The notes under the pieces: model-generated
Database searches by the model: none
Seen by the model: only the letters and a program-made list of their open reading frames with translations
What the model was told of the DNA's origin: nothing
Program-made: the position numbers and the translations under genes
NCBI RefSeq assembly: GCF_036588685.1
Contig: NC_086378.1
Span: forward strand, 38,169,578-38,233,577
Direction: 5' to 3'
Source: Mytilus trossulus
Lineage: Eukaryota; Mollusca; Bivalvia; Mytilida; Mytilidae
DNA: 64,000 nt
Part shown: in pieces, positions 59,961-64,000 of the stretch
How positions within the stretch are numbered: position 1 is the first letter of the stretch
How the letters are laid out: the number at the start of each line of letters is the position of its first letter

Positions 59961-60247
59961 TTGTTGCAGTGTAGGAATCTATATTTCGCATGTCCGATGA
60001 ATGAACTAACACGCCAGCTTACATCTGAGTAACACTTTTTTTTTGCATTTGTCAGACAATACTTTTTAATACTAAAAATCACTTACATATTTGTATATTT
60101 GGTTTTCCTTTTATATTTCAATATTTTCTTATGATAAGTTTTCTTTATAATGGACAAATCAAACAAGACTATAAGACAAATATATTTTAGGCTTAAAATT
60201 TCACGAAAAATGATAAACATGGATTATATCTGAAAATTCACAATTAT

Positions 60248-62811
60248 TTATTCATTATTTACTCCCAGACTTCCAGCTGATGTCTGTTTAACACTATTTG
60301 AACCTAAGGACCCAGCTGCTGTCTGTGCAACAGAACCACTATTTCCTAGATTTCCGACTCCGTCCTGAGTAATAGTATGTGACCCATAAGTTTGCTGGAT
60401 AGTTTTGGTTCCTAAGCTTCCTGCACCGCTTTGTGCTGCGGAATTGGACCCTAATGATCCTTTGCTTGTTTGAGAAACAGAGGTAAAGCCAACGACTCCA
60501 GTATTTGTCTGCTGCACAGTTTTAGATCCCAATCCTCCAGTATTTGTTTGTGAAACGGAATTGGCCCCAAGGTTACCGGTTGCAGTCTGAGATACTGTAT
60601 CAGCCCCGAGACCTCCGCTATTTGTTTGAGCTACTGTATTTGAACCAAGTGATCCACTTCCAATTTTACCAACACCTGTTGACCCGAGACTGCCTGCCGC
60701 GGACTGGGATACAGTATTAGATCCAAGGCCACCAGCATTTGTCTGCGTAATAACATTTGAACCAGTGGAGCCGCTACCAGTCTGCCCAACACTTGTCGAC
60801 CCGAGACCACCTGTTGCAGTTTGTGATACTGTATTCGATCCTAAAGACACAATACCTTGCCCTTGTCCATTACCTGATGCTACTCCAGTGTGTTGAACGG
60901 TCGTGCTACCCAGACCCCCTGCATGAGTTTGACTTACTACACCACCTGCTCCTGTCAACACAGAGGTATTGTTTATCATACCTTGTGTTGGTCCTTGCTG
61001 ATACATAGATTGGTGGTAGCCATTCCCTTCAGTCTGCACAGATCCACTTAAAGACCCTACTCCTGTTGCTTGCGCATTGGCTGTATTAGTAGCCCCAGTT
61101 TGTGAAATTATGTTTCCCTTGAAAATTGAATTAACTCCTTGTGCACTGTTTTGGTTTGTGACTCCAAAATTAAGATTATGATTTTTAATGCCAGCACCGC
61201 TATTTGTTATTTGTGTTTGTCCATGGTTATTTTGAAGATTTGTTGATGTACTAGGAGTAACCTGTTGTGTTTGGATTCCGCTTAAAATTATAGTTCCTGT
61301 GGTTTCATAAAGAGAATGTGTATTTTTAACATACCCATTTTGTGACGGAGTAGAAGATTTTGTTTCTCCAAACACTTTGGAAGTGCCTATACCAGGAAGC
61401 CCATTTTGCTGAGTTACATTTTCTGACTTAATTGTGAAGGGCTGTGGTACATTCTCATGAAACATTGGTACACTTGTTTTCATAGAAACGGTACCAGGGT
61501 TATATCCCAGACTATGGAAAAGTTTACGATTTAATGTATCAGGATTAAAACCATTGACAATGTGTTCAGCTTGCTGTTTTGAAGTTTCTGTCATTTTTTG
61601 TTTAAGAATTTCCATTAAGTGGTCGTTTAATTTGTTTGGGTTGAATCCTTCTTGACTAGGTCCAGCTGTTCCCTTGTCATTATTGCGACCATTGTATTGT
61701 TCCAGTGAATGCAATGGATTATAATTTGAGAACCCCCAATCAGTATGCTGAACTGAAGGAAACATGCTGTGACCATTTGGGTCAAACTCTAATGGTCTCT
61801 GACTGTTCTCTTTTTCTGTTGAAAATAAAGTAATTTCGTTTAGCATGTCGTTCGGGTGATAAGATCCAAACAAATTACCATTTGTTCTGAGCGCCATATA
61901 TTTACTCATAATGGTGTTTGGGTTAAAATCGCTACCCCTTCTTTTATGTTTTCTATTTAAACCTGTAGCAGCATTTACATAAACTGGATTATATCCGGCG
62001 TTACGTAACATTTTGGAATTGAGACTTGTGGCATCGGAATGAAATGTTCCATGTCTTGATGATTGTTTTGAGTTGTCCGCAAATTCATTAACTGATCCAT
62101 TTTTAATAAGTCCATTTATGTTTGCGTTCAAATTATTCGGAGAAAACGTAATTTTCATCATTTGTTTATTTAACTGAGCTGCATCAAATCTGTTTTTTGT
62201 TTCATGCGTACTTTTAGAATTTCCATTAAATGCATAATCTAATTGCTTTTCAGTCTTATCCTTGGGCAAATTATTAATATTTGAAATGCTTTTGTTCTTA
62301 GCTGGTGTACCTTGTCGGGAAGTCTCGGTATGCTCAGTTTTATTATTTTGTTTGGTATCCTCTTTATGTGCTTGGTTTGTTTGATGGACGAAATTTGTTG
62401 GCAAGTAATCTTTTAACATGTCGTAATTATTATTCTGCGAATTGTGCATAAGCTGCTGAATAAGAGTATTTGGGTTGAAAATATACTTATTTGTATTTGC
62501 TGCAGAATTCTTCTCCACCGAAGATACTCCGTTCATGTTATAATTTTTCATTGTGTTCTTTTTGAAGTTATCTCCATTTATTGCGTTCATTTTCATATCA
62601 GTAGATGCTTGATTATTAACTAATTTGTCACCAATGTTTACCGAATTATGTTCTCCATAATGTTGTAAATATGAATTAGGATTATGAATATAAATTCCCC
62701 AAGAATCTCCAAACACCCTGGGTCTTTGGTTATGTTCACCTCCAGATAGACTGGTCATCATGTTTTGCATAAGGATGTCGGGGTCATAATTTCTTTTTGG
62801 TTGGTATGCAT
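60248..62811 (-). CDS. Large terminal exon of a secreted repeat protein with curli-like 13-residue repeats (partial)
   Basis: Acceptor ttattcttattcttcag|AT (62812/62811) opens the exon in phase 1, and the frame runs 854 codons to TAA 60250-60248. A phase-1 junction before a mature N-terminus (AYQPKRNYDPDILMQNMM) is typical of a gene whose signal peptide sits in an earlier exon, not found here. The first 450 residues are Asn/Gln-rich with a repeated F/Y-N/D-P-N-x-L motif (for example YDPDILMQNMM, FNPNTLIQQLM, FNPNTIMSKYM, FNPNKLNDHLM). The last 250 are low-complexity Gly/Ser/Thr/Gln with about 15 repeats of 13 residues, consensus G-L-G-S-x-T-V-x-Q-T-x-x-G. No cysteine is visible in the exon. 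This composition suits an extracellular matrix, shell or byssal-type structural protein. The repeat resembles strand-turn repeats of curli-type amyloids in its V-x-Q spacing. Homology is not claimed. The open frame extending upstream to 62998 is judged intronic. Confidence 0.75.
60254..60990 (-). repeat. 39-bp coding tandem repeat in the secreted protein gene
   Basis: About 15 imperfect 39-bp units encode the 13-residue motif. Codons vary between units (for example several synonymous forms of GLGS), so the array is old and probably under protein-level selection and not a fresh slippage product. Confidence 0.75.
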
Positions 62812-64000
62812 CTGAAGAATAAGAATAACATACAAGAATAGTTACATAAAATTGTTTTTTTACACGCACATAAATCAAGTAAAATAACGACAAATTAAGG
62901 CAATAAAACATCGCGTCATTTGAAGTATTATCGAAATGTTTGACTTCTAAACCATTCCATTTTATTTTAGGTGCAACACCATGAATTAACTCAATCACAT
63001 TTAAAATATATGTAAGAATAGCCCTTCTCTGACATAGTGCTTTTGATGTTTCGGTTTTTTTTCAAACTAGCAAATGAACTTGCATGAATGAAAATATTTG
63101 ACCATTTTGATACCTCATTTTACTTTGCATACCTGCATTACAGTTTTAGGGTAGATGTGCTGAAAATGATGCTGATTACGATTTACAATAAAAACAGGGT
63201 GCTATTTTCCGTAGTAGGTTATTTATGGAAATCATGTTTCAACATGGGTTGAAAGTTGACTTGTAGAAAGTAAAAATTAGACTTGGTATAATTAAGGATA
63301 TAGTGGTATATGATTTTCATGTAGTTAAACTTAAGGTAAAACATTTATTGAACCTTTAGAATTAAAAGAAATGGTTGAATATAAAGGGATTTTGAATTGA
63401 AGATTTTACACCTTTAGTGAACAAGGCCGGGATTTGTAAGTTTGAAAATTTAGTTACAGGAAGAAAGAAGTTGTTACATGGAACGTTGATTCGAAGCACT
63501 GAAATGTTTGTTCAGTTACAATTATTTGTTTGGATTATTGAATTTGTTTGTTATCACTAGCGGACAAAGGCTTTAACAGAACATTTAAAATTTCTAAATA
63601 CATTTACATGAGAATACAAATTTACAAACAATAATTAAGCAAGTTTATATAAGAATTGCGAGAGAAAATGGTCATCGTAGTTTTTATTGATGTAACTGAA
63701 ACTCTAAATATTGTGTCAGAATAGGTATGGCTTCTATCTGGTGTTGCTCAAACTGGTTCTTTAATCGTCTAACGCCCATTGTCAAAATGAATCACCTCTG
63801 GCTTTAATGTAGTGCAAGCAAACGTGATCATGTAAAATAATTAAAATCTGTTAACCGATACACACGAAATATGACACGAAATCCGTTTTGTGTCTTTGTG
63901 GTAATATGGATTACTAAGGTTTAACATAAAAGTGAGCATTCTTTGTAGTAACATTACACACCTGTCGAACTGTTGAACTTTGGTCTTGTTTCATTGTGGT
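62812..64000 (-). other. Intron upstream of the secreted repeat protein exon; no signal-peptide exon found
   Basis: On the minus strand, candidate donors exist near 63131 (ATGCAG|GTATGC) and near 63964 (CGACAG|GTGTGT, preceded by ATGAAACAAGACC), but neither encodes a convincing signal peptide. The first exon is probably outside the window. Confidence 0.4.

Noticed and set aside
62812..62998. In-frame upstream extension of the repeat-protein exon, with an ATG at 62998
   Set aside because: A strong pyrimidine tract and CAG acceptor end at 62812, and the extension has no proper signal peptide and intron-like composition.
1..64000. CRISPR arrays, bacterial operons, riboswitches
   Set aside because: The window is eukaryotic; all direct-repeat arrays seen are tandem monomers without unique spacers.

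Overview
The window looks like nuclear DNA of a bivalve mollusc, most likely a marine mussel (Mytilus or a close relative). It is AT-rich, its genes are intron-split, and it is crowded with short mobile elements. Several of these resemble repeats I know from mussel genomes: the 'gatgtggtatgattgccaatgagac' family, the 'agctcacctggcccaaagggcc' family and the 'tgaccttgacctcattttcatgg' family. The species call is inference from repeat content and was not tested by a search.

Genes. (1) 1-168, plus strand: the last 55 codons of an unrecognised gene. (2) 15206-16799 with a non-coding first exon near 17666, minus strand: a two-coding-exon TP53INP/DOR-family gene (249 aa), with the LC3-interacting core in exon 1 and the conserved TPPPCF...PMENLLIEHPSMSVY block in exon 2. 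(3) 38710-40219 plus 48015-55957, plus strand: by splice phase, probably one seven-exon gene of 388 aa ending in a CHORD-like Cys/His module. Five of these exons are too short to show as open reading frames and were found from splice sites and phase. Its terminal exon is tandemly duplicated. (4) 60248-62811, minus strand: the large last exon of a cysteine-free, probably secreted repeat protein whose C-terminus has about 15 copies of a 13-residue motif. (5) Possible decayed coding pieces lie at 32790-33240, minus strand.

Mobile DNA. A nearly intact BEL/Pao LTR retrotransposon (40390-46243, minus strand, TSD CCCAT) sits antisense in an intron of gene 3. Its LTRs differ only by one 6-bp indel, yet its single gag-pol frame has two in-frame TAA codons. 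At least four repeat families (3590-4135; 4250-5995 and 50835-51475; 8507-9943 and 29346-31574; 36953-37748, 49805-49995 and 53335-55636) share one layout. This is a 5' hairpin, then a GC-rich microsatellite-like block, then one to ten tandem monomers, and, where the end is visible, a 3' hairpin followed by CTCTWG. Comparison with empty sites inside this window suggests insertion into T-runs without target duplication, so I read them as Helitron/Helentron-like non-autonomous elements. Other elements seen are two TTAA-flanked piggyBac-like MITEs (36670-38046; 52856-55739), a palindromic MITE with a 10-bp TSD (20444-20567), a 1.67-kb TIR element with TTCAAA repeats (29543-31208), a hAT-like MITE (27776-27910), and several long palindromes.

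The elements are deeply nested. In gene 3, a TTAA element landed in the duplicated copy of the last exon's intron and itself carries a tandem-repeat Helentron-like element. Most remaining sequence is AT-rich intergenic or intronic DNA in which I see no gene.
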